Shown piece after piece: positions 21,702 through 33,453 of a stretch of DNA of 64,000 bases. Source of the DNA: Bidens hawaiensis (lineage: Eukaryota > Streptophyta > Magnoliopsida > Asterales > Asteraceae); NCBI GenBank assembly GCA_021521415.1, contig JAIQDT010001743.1:372001-436000 (forward strand), read 5' to 3'. The notes beneath the pieces are model-generated. The model was not told the origin of the DNA. It did not search any database and saw only the letters and a list, made by a program, of their open reading frames with translations. The position numbers and the translations under genes were made by a program. Positions within the stretch are counted from its first letter, which is position 1. Every line of letters starts with the position of its first letter.

Positions 21702-21925
21702 GATTAAAGAGAATAAGAAACGAGGGTTAGAAGAATACCTGATTCGTCGGATGAAGGTGTATATAATCAAAGATATAGGGCGGCATATATAGACGGTTAT
21801 ATTTAACCTTAAGGGCTAAATGGTAAATTTTCTGGCAAAACCATCCCATCGTGCAGTTTTCACAATGATTTTGAATTTCAAAATGACAGCTGTGTTCCAC
21901 TGTCACCCGCCATTTTTGGGGCAAT

Positions 21926-23512
21926 TGTTAGGACACGATTTTTATACTGAGGATCCTTAATACTTAACTGTCTTATAGATAGTTATCCTTGAAATATATG
22001 TCAGGATATAAAGGATCCACGATCCTCGGTATTGTTTGTTTACTAATGATTGAATTTAGTATAGTGATGTGTTAGACAGGGGTATCAACTTGGAGACGCA
22101 TTTGCATCAGTTATCCACATGTAACACCCTATAGCTGGAACATGGATATTGGATCCTAATTCAACACAGCTGGTTATGGACGAACTCTTTAGAAGATCGA
22201 AGTTTAAATATCACCAACGGCTGTGTGACTCGTTCTTCCGCTTATCTCGCTACTGAACGACTATACGCACGTGGTCAAAGTCATGGAGCGGCTAGTGGAG
22301 GACTTCCGTGTAATTAGAAGATATTGTTATTATTGTTATATTATTTAAACGGGTAATGATTGACTAGGAAGAACAGTTGTATTCTCACACACACTAGAGC
22401 AGATTCAATAATTATCTCTATACACTAGCTTACATTGTAATTTCGATCATATACTCCACAAACATTTGTAACCACTTTACGTTGATTAATAAACTTGACG
22501 GAGATAGTTTTCACCGTCTGGGGGTTTTTTGTGCCGGAGACCGAGATAACCATATACTCATAGACCAAAGGTTATCTTGTTGATTATTGACTAAGAAACT
22601 TATCACCAACGGTTGTGTGACTCGTTCTTCCGCTTATCTCGCTACTGAACGACTATACGCACGTGGTCAAAGTCATGGAGCGGCTAGTGGAGGACTTCCG
22701 TGTAATTAGGAGACATTGTTATTATTGTTATATTATTTAAACAGGTAATGATCGACTAGGAAGAACACTTGTATTCTCACACACACTAGAGCAGATTCAA
22801 TAATTCTCTCTATAAACTAGCTTACATTGTAATTTCGATCATATACTCCACAAACAATTGTGACCACTTTTCGTTGATTAATAAACTTGACGGTGATAGT
22901 TTTCACCGTCCGGGGGTTTTTTGTGCCGGAGACCGAGATAACCATATACTCGTAGACCAAAGTTTATCATGTTGATTATTGACTAAGATACTTCGACCAA
23001 AGATTATCCTATTAATCCTTGACCGGAGCTATTTTACTAACGATTACCTCGATAAGTTTTGACCAAAGTAAGACTATCTTGGTTAAGGGCTATTTCCCTC
23101 GTGATCAAATCATCGTGTTCATCAATATCACGCTCATACATTAGTCATTATTGTGTTAGCACCTTACCTCACATTTACAAATCATCCTATTCCGAGTATA
23201 TGGTTATCTCGGTCTCCGGCACAAAAAACCCCCGGACGGTGAAAACTATCACCGTCAAGTTTATTAATCAACGAAAAGTGGTTACAAATGTTTGTGGAGT
23301 TTATGATCGAAATTACAATGTAAGCTAGTGTATAGAGAGAATTATTGAATCTGCTCTAGTGTGTGTGAGAATACAAGTGTTCTTCCTAGTCGATCATTAC
23401 CCGTTTAAATAATATAACAATAATAACAATATCTCCTAATTACACGGAAGTCCTCACGCTCACGACCAAAGTAAGACTATACTTGATCCTTAGCAGATTT
23501 TTGTCCAAAACA
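21926..23512 (+). repeat. Element B LTR3 (3' LTR), rearranged
   Basis: Starts TGTTAGG at 21926 and ends CCAAAACA at 23512, followed by TCCAC. It has the 392-bp duplication seen in LTR2 (copies start at 22210 and 22602). Instead of the usual end it carries an inverted 262-bp piece of the same LTR (23193-23454) before the terminal bases. Its second half has private variants (CTATAAACTAG, CAATTGTGACC, TTTATCATG) absent from LTR1 and LTR2. Confidence 0.85.
22691..23454. repeat. Inverted repeat in LTR3, two 262-bp arms
   Basis: The arm at 22691-22952 is repeated in reverse complement at 23193-23454 with few mismatches, separated by about 240 bases. A transcript across it would fold into a long hairpin. 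Confidence 0.85.
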
Positions 23513-23915
23513 TCCACCACCTTAACGACTGACAAAAGGATCTTCTTCGACGAAGAAGATAAATCAAACATCCAGGATCCACACCACGACGGTTTGATTG
23601 TTACTTTTTTTATTGCTAAACATTATGTACGTAGGATCCTGGTAGATGGTGGGAGCTTGGTACTTTGGTTAAGGGATTTTTCCCTCGTGATCAAATCATC
23701 GTGTTCATCAATATCACGCTCACGACCAAAGTAAGACTATACTTGATCCTTAGCAGATTTTTGTCCAAAACATCCACCACCTTAACGACTGACAAAAGGA
23801 TCTTCTTCGACGAAGAAGATAAATCAAACATACAGGATCCACACCATGACGGTTTGATTGTTACTTTGTTTATTGATAAACATTATGTACTCAGGATCCT
23901 GGTAGATGGTGGGAG
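23454..23915 (+). repeat. Direct duplication of the LTR3/element A junction
   Basis: About 200 bp (23454-23655) is repeated at 23714-23915 with an offset of exactly 260. Each copy holds an LTR end (CCAAAACA), the target bases TCCAC and the start of the A protease frame. Between the copies is another LTR piece (about 23662-23713). The copies differ at about seven positions, so they are not a simple assembly stutter. Confidence 0.8.
23513..23517. repeat. Target-site duplication TCCAC, right copy (element B)
   Basis: Matches 764-768. A second LTR-end/TCCAC junction lies at 23773-23777 because of the local duplication. Confidence 0.85.
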
Positions 23916-24270
23916 TTCGGTCAATATTCAAAAGATGAACATACCAGACTCGGAGATCATCCCGAGGAAATCGGTGCTAGTTGGTTTCAGTGGAGAAACC
24001 AAGAAGACATTGGGGGACATTAACCTCCCAATATACATCGAATGGCTAAATTCTTATCAAATATTTTGTGTTATTGATAACCTATCTTGTTACAATGTTA
24101 TTTTGGGCAGGCCTTGGCTACACGGAATGAAGGCAGTGGCTTCTACTTACTATCAATGCATTAAACTGCCGACCCCTTGGGGAGTAGTAAGGATAGATGG
24201 TGATCAAGTGGAGGCTAAGAATTATTATTCTTCATCTATGAAGCCAACAGCCAAAAAAACGATAGCATAG
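23778..24270 (+). pseudogene. Element A aspartic protease
   Basis: Continues the frame broken at 768. It reads TLTTDKRIFFDEEDKSNIQD, then the active site RILVDGGSSVNI (about 23890-23930), GETKKTLGDINLP and NVILGRPWLH. Unlike element B there is no frameshift in the second half. About 15 bp are missing after SVNI compared with B (IIQHDVLKK in B). It ends with TAG at 24268, in frame with RT. The duplicated junction upstream puts part of an LTR in front of this frame, so any longer reading frame starting at 23665 is an artefact of that rearrangement. Confidence 0.8.
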
Positions 24271-24276
24271 CAACCA
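24268..24276 (+). promoter_or_regulatory. Candidate stop-readthrough signal TAG CAA CCA (element A)
   Basis: Fits UAG CAR YYA. It stands at the same position as TAG CAA CTA in element B, while the bases after it differ (AAGAAA against CAGCAA). Confidence 0.55.
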
Positions 24277-25743
24277 AAGAAACATCCTAGGGACGTGCTG
24301 GAAGCTCGGGAGAAAGACATAAAAGAAGTATCATAGGATCCCGAGGATCCAGATATAAAAGTGTTCCTAGGATCCGGTATCCCTAGCGAGATCGAGGAGG
24401 ATATAGTATCCTTCCTAAGGCGAAGAAAATCCACCTTTGCCTTCAACCATTCAGACATGACAGGTATTTCTAAGGAGGTAATTACTTGTAAGTTAGGCCT
24501 TGATTTATCTGTTAAACCTGTCCATCAGAAGCGAAGAAAATTCGCCCATGAGAGGAACGCGATCATACAAGAAGAAGTTGAGAAACTTCTTAAGGCTGGT
24601 ATGATCAGAGAGGTTAAGTATCCCCGATAGTTAGCTAATGTGGTCGTTGTTTCTAAAAAGAATGGAAAGTGGAGGGTGTGTGTCGACTTCACCGATTTAA
24701 ATAAGGCATGCCCCAAGGATCCTTTCCCGTTACCACATATAGACTCCATGGTGGATGCAACGGCAGGACATGAGATGCTTACCTTTATGGATGCTTCCTC
24801 TGGATTTCAACTAATTCAGATGGAACCATATGATCAGGAGGATACAATATTCATGACTCCTACTGGCATTTACTGTTATATTTCTATGCCATTTGGACTA
24901 AGAAATGTAGGGGCAACATATCAAAGATTGGTGAATATGATGTTCAAGGATCAATTAGGCAAAACCATGGAAGTATACATAGACGACATGGTTGTCAAGT
25001 CTAAGAGGGCTGAAGATCACCTTAAGGATTTGGAGGAAGCATTCAATATCCTTGACTAATATAACATGAAACTGAACCCGTCAAAATGCCATTTTGGTGT
25101 TAAGGCTGGAAAGTTTCTAGGATATATGGTGACCAAAAGAGGGATAGAAGCAAGCCCAGAGCAAATAGAAGCCATCATGAACCTGAAGTCTCCTACAAAT
25201 GCTAAAGATATCCAGAGGCTGACAGGGAGAATAGCTGCTCTCAACAGATTCATTTCCAGATCCTCCGAAAAGTGCAAAGATTTCTACGACATTCTTAGGA
25301 AAAATAAGAAGTTTGAGTGGACGGAAAAGCATGAGGCTGCACTTAAAGCTTTAAAGGATTACTTATCCTCAGCCCCAGCTCTAATGAAGCCTGTGTATGG
25401 AGAATCCTTATACCTGTACCTAGCAGTCTCAGGAAATGCTGTAAGTGCTGTCCTGGTGAAGGACCATGAAGGTGAACAGCATCCCGTCTATTATGTAAGT
25501 AAAAGTCTTCTAGATGCGGAAGCCAGGTATTCTCATTTAAAAAAGTTAATTCTTGCACTTATTATGGCTTCTACTAAATTGAGACATTACTTTGAGACTC
25601 ATACTATTATTTTGAAAACTAATTTTCCTGTTAAGAATGTCCTTAGAAAGCCAGAATTATTAGGAAGGATGGCGAAATGGGCTGTGAAGTTGAGTGCGTA
25701 TGATATCCAATATGAGCCCAGAATAAGTCACAAGCACTCGTAG
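24271..25743 (+). pseudogene. Element A reverse transcriptase and gypsy-type RNase H
   Basis: One frame from the TAG to 25743, broken by TAG at 24334, TAG at 24628 (Trp codon in B) and TAA at 25057 (CAA in B). RT motifs are WRVCVDFTDLNKACPKDPF, FMDASSGFQLI, MPFGLRNVGATY and Tyr-Ile-Asp-Asp at 24976-24987, with both aspartates kept. The RNase H has LYLAVSGNAVSAVL, again without the first acidic residue. This supports decay of this domain in the family and not only in one copy. A small deletion near 25725 shifts the frame before the second RNase H. Confidence 0.85.
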
Positions 25744-26598
25744 ACTTTGTGGCTAATTTCAGTAGCGACATGCAGAAAGAAGCCGACTTGGAGGTTCAAG
25801 AACTAAAAGAAACCAAGGATCCTTGGATCCTCTTACAGATGGAGCTTCCAACATAAGAGCAACAAGATTAAGTATCATACTGAAATCGCCATAGGGGACA
25901 TATTACCCCAGTCTATAGCCTGTGAGTTCCAAGCAACGAACAATGAGGCAGAGTATGAAGCTCTGATCGCAGGTTTTCAATTAGCTATATGCATGAGGAT
26001 CAGGTATCTTCAAGTATATATAGACTCATTGTTGATAGCTAACCACTTTAATGGCTCATATGCTGTTAAAGGAGAAAAACTAATCAAATATCTAGATGTT
26101 GTGAAGGAATTAGCAAAATCCTTCGAATTGTTTAGTATAGTGCAGGTACCAAGGGAAGAGAATGTCGGGGCAGATGCTTTGGCAAATTTAGCCTTATCCT
26201 TGAAGATTCCAGAAGACACGAAGATCCCAATCATTCATATACTCTTGCCAGCAATATTAGAACAAGAAGTCGGGGAGATAACAACTGACAAACAAATCGT
26301 ACTTTGGGATCCATCATCCTCATACAACCAAGGATCCTGGATCCTCCCAATCAAGAAGTACATTCAAACTGGAGAAATTCCAACCACAGAGAATCCGAAG
26401 TCTTTCAAAATCAAGGTATCACAATACATTTTATTACATGATATGTTGTATAGAAAATCTCTTGCAGGTCCATACTTGAGGTGTATCGAGGATCCTCAAA
26501 TCCAAGAGGTGCTCAAAGACTTTCATGAAGGTGATTGTAGTAACCACACTGGAGGTAGAGCACTATTCTCTAGAATTCTGAGAACAGGTTACTACTAG
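25744..26598 (+). pseudogene. Element A second (archaeal-type) RNase H and integrase N-terminus
   Basis: The start is damaged. The region of the first Asp (near 25830) is shifted by missing bases, and a further shift lies near 25890. The rest reads well: NNEAEYEALIAG, VYIDSLLIANHFNGSYAVKG and GADALANLALS, so Glu and two Asp of the catalytic set are seen. The C-terminal part has the zinc-finger His residues (HEGDCSNHTGG). It ends with TAG at 26596 at the YYW position, where element B has TGA. Confidence 0.75.
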
Positions 26599-27605
26599 CC
26601 AACCATGAAAAGAGACGCCATGGAATATTCGAAGAAGTGTGACTCATGTCAAAGGCATGGTAACATCCTACATCATCCAGCGGATCCAATATATCCTATA
26701 TCCTCATCGTGGCCTTTCATGAAGTGGGGCATGGATATTGTTGGTAAGCTGCCTAAAGCCGCAGGAGGAAAAGTATTCATGCTTGTAATGACTGACAACT
26801 TTCAAAGTGGATAGAAAAAGAAGCTTTTGTTCAAGTACGCGAAAAATAGGTGATATCTTTTATTAAAAGAAATATAATTACTAGATTTGGCATCCCTTCA
26901 GAAATTATTTGTGATAATGGTTCCCAGTTTATCGGTTCTTAGTTTATCGAGAAGAGAACCACCAAGTTTTGTGACAGTTGGGGCATAAAGATGATTACCT
27001 ATACTCCGGTGCATCCTCAAGCTAATGGTCAGGCGGAATCAAGTAATAAGATCATCATCAATAATCTAAAGAAGAAACTAGGATCCAAGAAAAGCAAATG
27101 GGCAGAAGAACTTCCCTATGTTCTTTGGGCAGATAGGACAACGCCAAATAATGCAACAGGTCAAACACCTTTCTCATTGGTGTTTGGCTCAGAAGCAGTA
27201 ATCCATACGGAGATGGTAGTTCCCACTGCTAGAACGAGCATCCGTGATCCTGAAGCTAACAATGAGATCCTCCTAGAAGACTTGGATACTATTGAAGAAC
27301 TCAGAGACCTAGCCAAGATCTGAATGGCAGCATATCAACAAAAGATAGTTGGGGGCATACAACAAAAGCATAAGGATGAGGAGATTTCAAGAAGGATATA
27401 TGGTTTTGAGGAAAGCGTTCCAAAATACAACCAACCCAGCCGATGGAAAGTTATCTCCTAAGTGGGAAGGTCCCTCTTTGATTGAGTCAGAAGTTGGGAA
27501 AGGGGCATATCATTTGCTCACTATGGAAGCAACAGGTTGCCAAGAGCATTGAATGCTATCCACCTCAAGAAGTACTTTTTCTTATCAGGATCAAGTATCC
27601 TCTGA
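26599..27605 (+). pseudogene. Element A integrase
   Basis: Zinc-finger Cys are in KKCDSCQRHG. The first catalytic Asp is present ([11 protein letters not shown], Asp at 26734-26736), unlike element B. Then come a frameshift near 26800, stops near 26848, and a local duplication of about 18 bp around 26921-26950 (CAGTTTATCG and AGTTTATCG repeated) next to the second Asp (ICDNGSQF). The Glu is in GQAESSNK (about 27030). A TGA at 27322 and a shift near 27345 break the C-terminal part, which reaches LKKYFF near 27580. Confidence 0.8.
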
Positions 27606-28438
27606 GGATCGAATATCCTTAAAGGATCAAAGATCCTAAAATTGGTAATATCTTTCTAATCACTTATTCTTTTCAATTTTTTTTTTATTATTGATTCAAG
27701 GATAATATATTCTTAACGTTTATTTTTTTCCAAGTTTTAAGTAACAATGCAGGGTTCTAGTGATGTGTTCGGAGATCAAGAGGTTGGCCACCTCTCCTTT
27801 ATATTTAAGGTACTTTACTATTTCCCTTGGCCTAGCCCACGATTGGGTATGACCCCCCGATGGTTATATCCCCCAAGGTTTAAAGGTTTTCACATTTCTT
27901 ATAAATTAGAGTTTCTACACTCTCGCCTGGAGCGCACGCTATCCAACCTATAGTCCAGGGCAACGGGACCAGTACACGTTTAGTGGCTGACAATTTCGTT
28001 GTCTTCGGCTCTATAAAGGATCCTACGATTTATGGTAGACGTACCATTCCACCGGTTTATAACATTTTCATGTTATCTCACGTTTGGGCTAAATCCCAGT
28101 TTGGGCAAGTCCCCATTTCACATCCGTATCCTTGGGCCAGTCCCCAGTTTGTGCTTGTCCCTAGTATTTGGGCTTGTCCCCAGTATAACACCAGTTTGGG
28201 CTTGTCTCCAGTTCACGGGCTTGTCCCCAGTTGCACGGGCATGTCCCCAGTTTATTAATAGGCTTGTCCCCAGCTTGTTGGGTTTAATCCCAGTTAATAT
28301 CATAAGTTGTTTACGACAGGTATCCTAAGTTCAATTATAAGGACTGCAAAAGTATCAACACTAACATCCTTATTTTATTTCTACAAGGATCGCAGAAGAA
28401 TCAACATAAGAATCAACATATATGGTAACATAGATCTA
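27606..28438 (+). other. Element A non-coding region after pol, first part
   Basis: Homologous to 7847-8640 of element B, including the block GTTGGCCACCTCTCC (27783) and the minisatellite. No sense gene is seen. It is interrupted at 28443 by element C and resumes at 43858. Confidence 0.7.
28131..28296 (+). repeat. Minisatellite with GGGCTTGTCCCCAG core (element A)
   Basis: Seven or so diverged units with spacers different from those in element B (for example TATAACACCAGTTT), so unit number and spacers have changed while the core stayed. Confidence 0.8.
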
Positions 28439-28443
28439 AATAG
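28439..28443. repeat. Target-site duplication AATAG, left copy (element C)
   Basis: The same five bases follow the 3' LTR of C at 43853-43857. Confidence 0.9.
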
Positions 28444-30437
28444 TGTAACAATTCGGGTTTTCCACTTTATCATTTGTAACCATTACCTGACCCACTTTCA
28501 GGTCCGGGCTTTATCATTAATAAATTTCCGCATTTATCGAGTTATAAATTGTTATTATACTTATATTTAAACTATTTAACGTTGACACTTTTAACCCAAA
28601 ATATAAAGTTCTAACCATTTCCGTATCCATCACCAAACTTGAGGGTCTATTTATAAATATTGTTATAATCCATATTGCAAAATGGATAATCAACTACCAT
28701 ATCCGACCCATGTTCATACTTTTGTATACCCAAGATCAAGTAGTCATCCAAATTGCTGTCCATAATCTGTTTGTAATCAATTTTTGAATTTTGGAAACCA
28801 TTTATTTATGTTAGGCGCGGCTCACCGACAATCAATTTAAGTAAATAGCATCGTTTGACTCGTATTTCCGTCCTTAACAATGTCGACACGCGTTGACAGC
28901 TTGTAATCACGAAAATCATTATTATTATTTCAATTATTGCTTGTGATCATTCCTTGATTACTCGCCAACATTAACCCTCTATATAATTGGATTATAACAG
29001 TCATTACACAACTCGTTCATTGAATTCTTTGGTCGTCCTTATTCTTCTTCGTTCCCCCTCTTCTGTTAATCATCTAAGGTAATTATATACATGTTTTGGA
29101 TCGCGATTTCATGGGGATAATTAACCCCAAACCTGTTTTAATCAACTGTAAACGAATTGGGTTAATTGAATTTTCTAGGGTTCTTGGCTAAAGGGGCAAA
29201 AATCAGAATCTGTTTATATTTAAACGATCTGGGTTTTATGAAATCTGAACTTGCAGCTCATATGGTTGGGTTGTATTTGTATCAAACTTAGGTCACGGGT
29301 TCAATCCCCACTGAACCCATTTTCTTTTTTTTTTTTGGGTTTTATAATTATTTTTCAAGAAACCTATTATATTATTAATATTAATGATTAATAATGATTG
29401 TTTAAACTAAAAAAACCAACCTTATAATACTCGTTAATCCACGTTTTCGTTCAAACATATTTATTACTAATGCGCGTTTTTCGGTTCATATATAAATAAA
29501 GGAGATTATAACTTAACAACTAACGTTTTGAAAAAATATATAAATCAAGTAATTTTCGTTATAAAACTAGAAAATAATATTTTATTATGTTTTCTTAAAT
29601 CAAAAATATAATTTAATAATAAATCCTTATAAATAAAATATTAAAATAATATTTCTTTGTTATTAATTATCTAGTTAGATCTTGTACTTAGCATGTCCGG
29701 TTAATCTTTATTCTCTTAGGCTTTAACGTTCGCGCGTGATCCTTTTTCCTCATTCTCATCATCTTAACCATCCTTGTTCATCTTTGAGGTGAGTACCACA
29801 TTCCCCCTTTTTACTCGTTTTATCACTTTTGGGGATATAGCGTAACTTATTATATCTTCACACTTTATCTATACACAAAAATGCAATTGTTGTCTTATGT
29901 GTTAACTAATCTCATGCCATAGTTGCTATATGTTTATGTGCTCAATGTGAAGCGCATTCGGAGAGGTCCAGCATAATCTCAGAAAATAGTATGATCATAC
30001 GCTAGTCGTTATAGCCTTGTGCTTTTCGACATCTCATTTTAATTGCTCATTGGTTGATTTGTTAATCTCATTTGACTCGTTGCAGCTATGTATTTTATTA
30101 TATATGTAAACTGAACTGGTGTGTTGCTCACTCAACCTCGTGTTGACAAACTATATTATTTTCAATGCATATGCAGGTCACCGTTTGATGTGAAGTGTGG
30201 ACTTAGAAGAAATTGTTTTAAGGACTTAATGCTAGAAGAGTTTATTTGAGACTTTAAATTTTCATTTGTATTATTTGATGTTTTGTTTACTTTGGATTTC
30301 TTTTTGTAATGAATTATGGTGTTATTTGAATTAAATAAATAGATATTTGAATTTTAAATATTTGCATGATAGTAACCTTACGAGCTGTGACAATCAGTCC
30401 ACGCCCCGGCATTTCCGCCGTAGGTTGGGGTGTGACA
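28444..30437 (+). repeat. Element C 5' LTR
   Basis: 1994 bp, TGTAACAATTCGGG to GGGGTGTGACA, with a TATA box near 28980. A donor-like AAGGTAATT follows the presumed transcript start (about 29077). Confidence 0.92.
28980..28986 (+). promoter_or_regulatory. Element C LTR TATA box
   Basis: TATATAA in the context CCCTCTATATAATTGG, within a region of the LTR also kept in the 3' LTR (36810-36816). The CT-rich stretch 60-75 bp downstream (CTTCTTCGTTCCCCC) fits a leader. Confidence 0.6.
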
Positions 30438-30439
30438 TA

Positions 30440-30452
30440 TTGGTATCCGAGC
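30440..30452 (+). promoter_or_regulatory. Element C primer-binding site (initiator tRNA-Met type)
   Basis: TTGGTATCCGAGC two bases after the LTR. It differs from the usual TGGTATCAGAGC by A to C. Confidence 0.8.
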
Positions 30453-31452
30453 CGAAGGTTTAAGATATGTCGTTAGAGATTGCCTTAGACACATGTTTAG
30501 GAGCCCTATACGTGCTTATCTGCTTACCTTACGTGTTCTAGTTGATTGTTACTGCTTTCCCTTAGTTGATAAGTTTTCTTATTATATTATTGTCATGCAC
30601 ACACGCACTGCTCCAAGGCTACGCCTCAAAACTTAAAATTTTATTCAAATTTAAAATCAATATTAGATTGCCTTTTATTTACGGGAAATTCCTTAAGAAT
30701 TCCCACCTGTTGTTTTCACTCGTTCTCCTTAGGGCTAGGTTATATGGCATGTCCCTATCATAAGAAAAGGGGTGAGAAACTATGAGTTGGGCACTGGCAA
30801 AACGGTTCCAAGAACCAAAGGAAAGACACTATTCCTTAACTGGGTGATAACCTGACCACGGTGTTCAACCCTATGGACCCGAGCGAGACCCATAAATGCC
30901 ATGTGACCGACACCCTAAGCTGTCAACCGTAACCACACTAGTGGTTGCATTCCTATATACATCTTTAAACCGAATTCACGATGATTCGTGGCTTAAATTC
31001 GGTAACCTTCCGATTATGGTTTTTACGTTATTTCAAGAGGTTAGTCGGGAATCCCGACTATCCATCTGTTAACTTGTTTTGTATTTTTTCGGATACTCCG
31101 ACTATCCATATCTTGTTTCGATAGTTCGTTATTTAGTTTGGTCGGTTAAAGATGCTTATCGGGCCGAAAAATTATATTGCATTGATAATTCGTTAATTAG
31201 TTGGGACAATCAAATTTCCATGTAACGCTCATGGGCTGTCAAACTCAAATGTTTGTTCGTTAATTATTGTTAGGCCATTCAAATTGCCATGGAAAGCTCA
31301 TGGGAGGCCAATGTCCCTAGATGCATTTCGTTATATTTTTGTGAAACTAACCTAATAGAAACATAATGTTTTTAACTAACTTTGTTTTCCCCACAAAAAT
31401 TTACACATATGATCCCCCAACTCATAAATCTTTACTCTTATTTTCCAGTAGA
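30453..31452 (+). other. Element C leader
   Basis: One kilobase between the primer site and gag. I see no gene in it, only short frames with stops, and take it as untranslated leader. Confidence 0.6.
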
Positions 31453-33453
31453 ATGTCGTCACTTAGAAATCACCGTCGTCATCAACGTTCATCTGGCTCA
31501 CGCGATCGCCACCTGGCTGCTAGAATCACGAAAGAGTTTGCTGCTGCTATGCCTGCAATTGTCACCCAAATCCAAAGCCTCAATTATAATGGTTCAGCCA
31601 CTTCGGCCACCCCCAACAACTATGATTTTCGTAACTTCTGGAGCACCAAACCTCCATCTTATCATGGTGAGGTAAATGCCACCGTCTTGCTCCAATGGTT
31701 TGAAGAAATGGAGAACATATTTATCCATTGTGAATGTCCGGATGTCAAACGAACCAAATTTGCTTCAAGCTGCTTTAGGGATCGAGCTGTTGTATAGTGG
31801 AATGCCCTGAGGAACGACCAAGGGTCGGATTTGGTCGTGGCTATGCCTTGGGAGGAACTAAAGGATGCGATGAAAAAGGAATTTTACCCAGAACATGAAC
31901 TGCACAGGTTGGAAGCGGAGTTTTGGGATCTTAAGCAAATCGGGGGCGACAACTCCACTTATTCTAGCCGATTTCGCGAACTAAGCCGTATTGTGCCGCA
32001 TCTGGTAACTCCCGAGACCCGCGAAATTCATAAATACATTCGCGGTCTCCCGCTCGCTTTCCGTGATGCCGTAATGAGTCATAACCCATTAACCGTCGGT
32101 GAGGCTATGGACATAGCTGCCTCCCTCACTGATAGTCACGTTCGGGATGGAGCCTTGTCCCGCAAGGATTCCAAGCCCACACCCGACAAGACAAAGACTG
32201 ACTCCTCTACCGATGCCAAAGCCGAGACTAAACCCTCCAACAACAACAACCGCTTCAACAAGAACCACCAAAAACGTAAGCCCAACTACCAAAACTACTC
32301 CATCAACCAATCCAACAACCAAGCCCCAAATGACCCTAATGCCCCAAACAAGAAAGCTTACTTTGGCCCACATCCCCTTTGTGACAAGTGTAACCGCCGT
32401 CACCCGGTTCAATCCCGTTGCCGGTTGTGCACTCAATGCCACCGTTACGGCCACCTAGCCAATACTTGCCGAGCACCGCCTGGTTCTCAAGTTGTCCAAA
32501 CCCAGTCTGCACCCCCTACTGCTAGACCTGCTGCTAACCCTGCACAGCCCAGTGTTCCTAATACCCAAACTTGCTACCACTGCAGAGACCCTAATCATTT
32601 CCGTAACGCCTGCCCACTACTCACCTATGCTAACCAAGCCCATGTCATGCCTGCACCTCCTTGTGTTACCCATCCCCCACAAGCCCAAGTATACCATGCA
32701 CCGTACTACACTGCCCAAGCCTACCAAGTTCAAACCTACCAACCTCAAACCTATGCACCCCAAACCCATGCACCTCCTATACCTCAGCTCATGGCTCCTC
32801 CATCGGCATCAACTCAAGCTCCGGTAATTCAAGCTCCTCCTTTGAACCAAGTTGCTCAAACCCCTCAAGGGTCCAATGGTCGTGCGTTTATGATGAATGT
32901 GAATCAAGCTCAGAGTTCTAGCGATGTGGTGAATGGTACGTTTCTCATTGATAATCATCATGCTTCGGTTTTGTTTGATTCGGGTGTCAATAAGAGTTTT
33001 ATATCTTTGGATTTTGCGTATATTATTGATAAGCCTCGGGATAAGTTGTCTAGACCTTTTACGGGAGAAATAGCCGACGGGAATTCTATTATGACTAACT
33101 CGGTAGTCAAGGATTGCGTCATAGTCCTTAACAAAGTCGAGTTTCTAATTGACCTCATTCCAATGCAAATGGGTAGTTTCGATGTAATCGTAGGGATGGA
33201 TTGGTTAACTCTTAAAAGTGTGGAAGTTGTTTGCTTCGAAAAGTTCATTCGTATACCTCTCAAAAACGGTCGTATTCTTAAGGTTTTCGGTGATACTCCA
33301 ACGTCCAAGATTAATCTCATGTCGTGCTTTCAAGCTCAACGTTATTTGCGCAATAAATGTGTCGCCTTCCTAGCACTCGTGGTGGAGAAAGAGCGGAAAG
33401 TGAAGAAGTTATCCGATATCCCGGTTGCTCGTGATTTTCCCGATGTTTTTCTG
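31453..33453 (+). pseudogene. Element C gag and protease
   Basis: The start at 31453 (MSSLRNHRRHQR) gives a basic N-terminus. Capsid follows (FWSTKPPSYHGEVNATVLLQ, FWDLKQIGGDNSTYSSRFRE), interrupted by a TAG at 31796 that replaces a Trp codon (followed by WNALRND). Two CCHC knuckles are seen, CTQCHRYGHLANTC (about 32434) and CYHCRDPNHFRNAC (about 32572). A long Pro/Gln/Tyr-rich spacer follows. The protease active site is VLFDSGVNKSF (about 32970), with Asp-Ser-Gly kept. The frame is lost near 33450, where one base is missing before the RT. Gag would coat the RNA and the protease would process Gag-Pol. Confidence 0.85.

Larger units (their letters stand above)
769..23512 (+). mobile_element. 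Element B: Tat-type Ty3/gypsy tandem array (LTR-internal-LTR-internal-LTR)
   Basis: Two nearly identical internal regions (1673-11151 and 12447-21925) are separated and flanked by three LTRs. The second unit lies exactly 10774 bases after the first over the whole internal region, and I find only about a dozen substitutions between them. All shared stops and frameshifts are present in both units, so the duplication happened after the element had died. A 5-bp target duplication (TCCAC) flanks the whole array, not each unit, so a single insertion was later expanded. LTR2 is a hybrid of LTR3 (first part) and LTR1 (last part), as expected from unequal crossing-over between the two LTRs of one insertion. 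Confidence 0.9.

Noticed and set aside
23059..23734. Frames across the LTR3 end (23059-23328, 23483-23734) as new chimeric genes
   Set aside because: They are LTR sequence, its inverted copy and the duplicated junction read through; only the part after 23778 is coding.
31796..31798. TAG in gag of element C as a second readthrough signal
   Set aside because: It replaces a Trp codon inside the capsid domain and is followed by TGG AAT, which does not fit CAR YYA.
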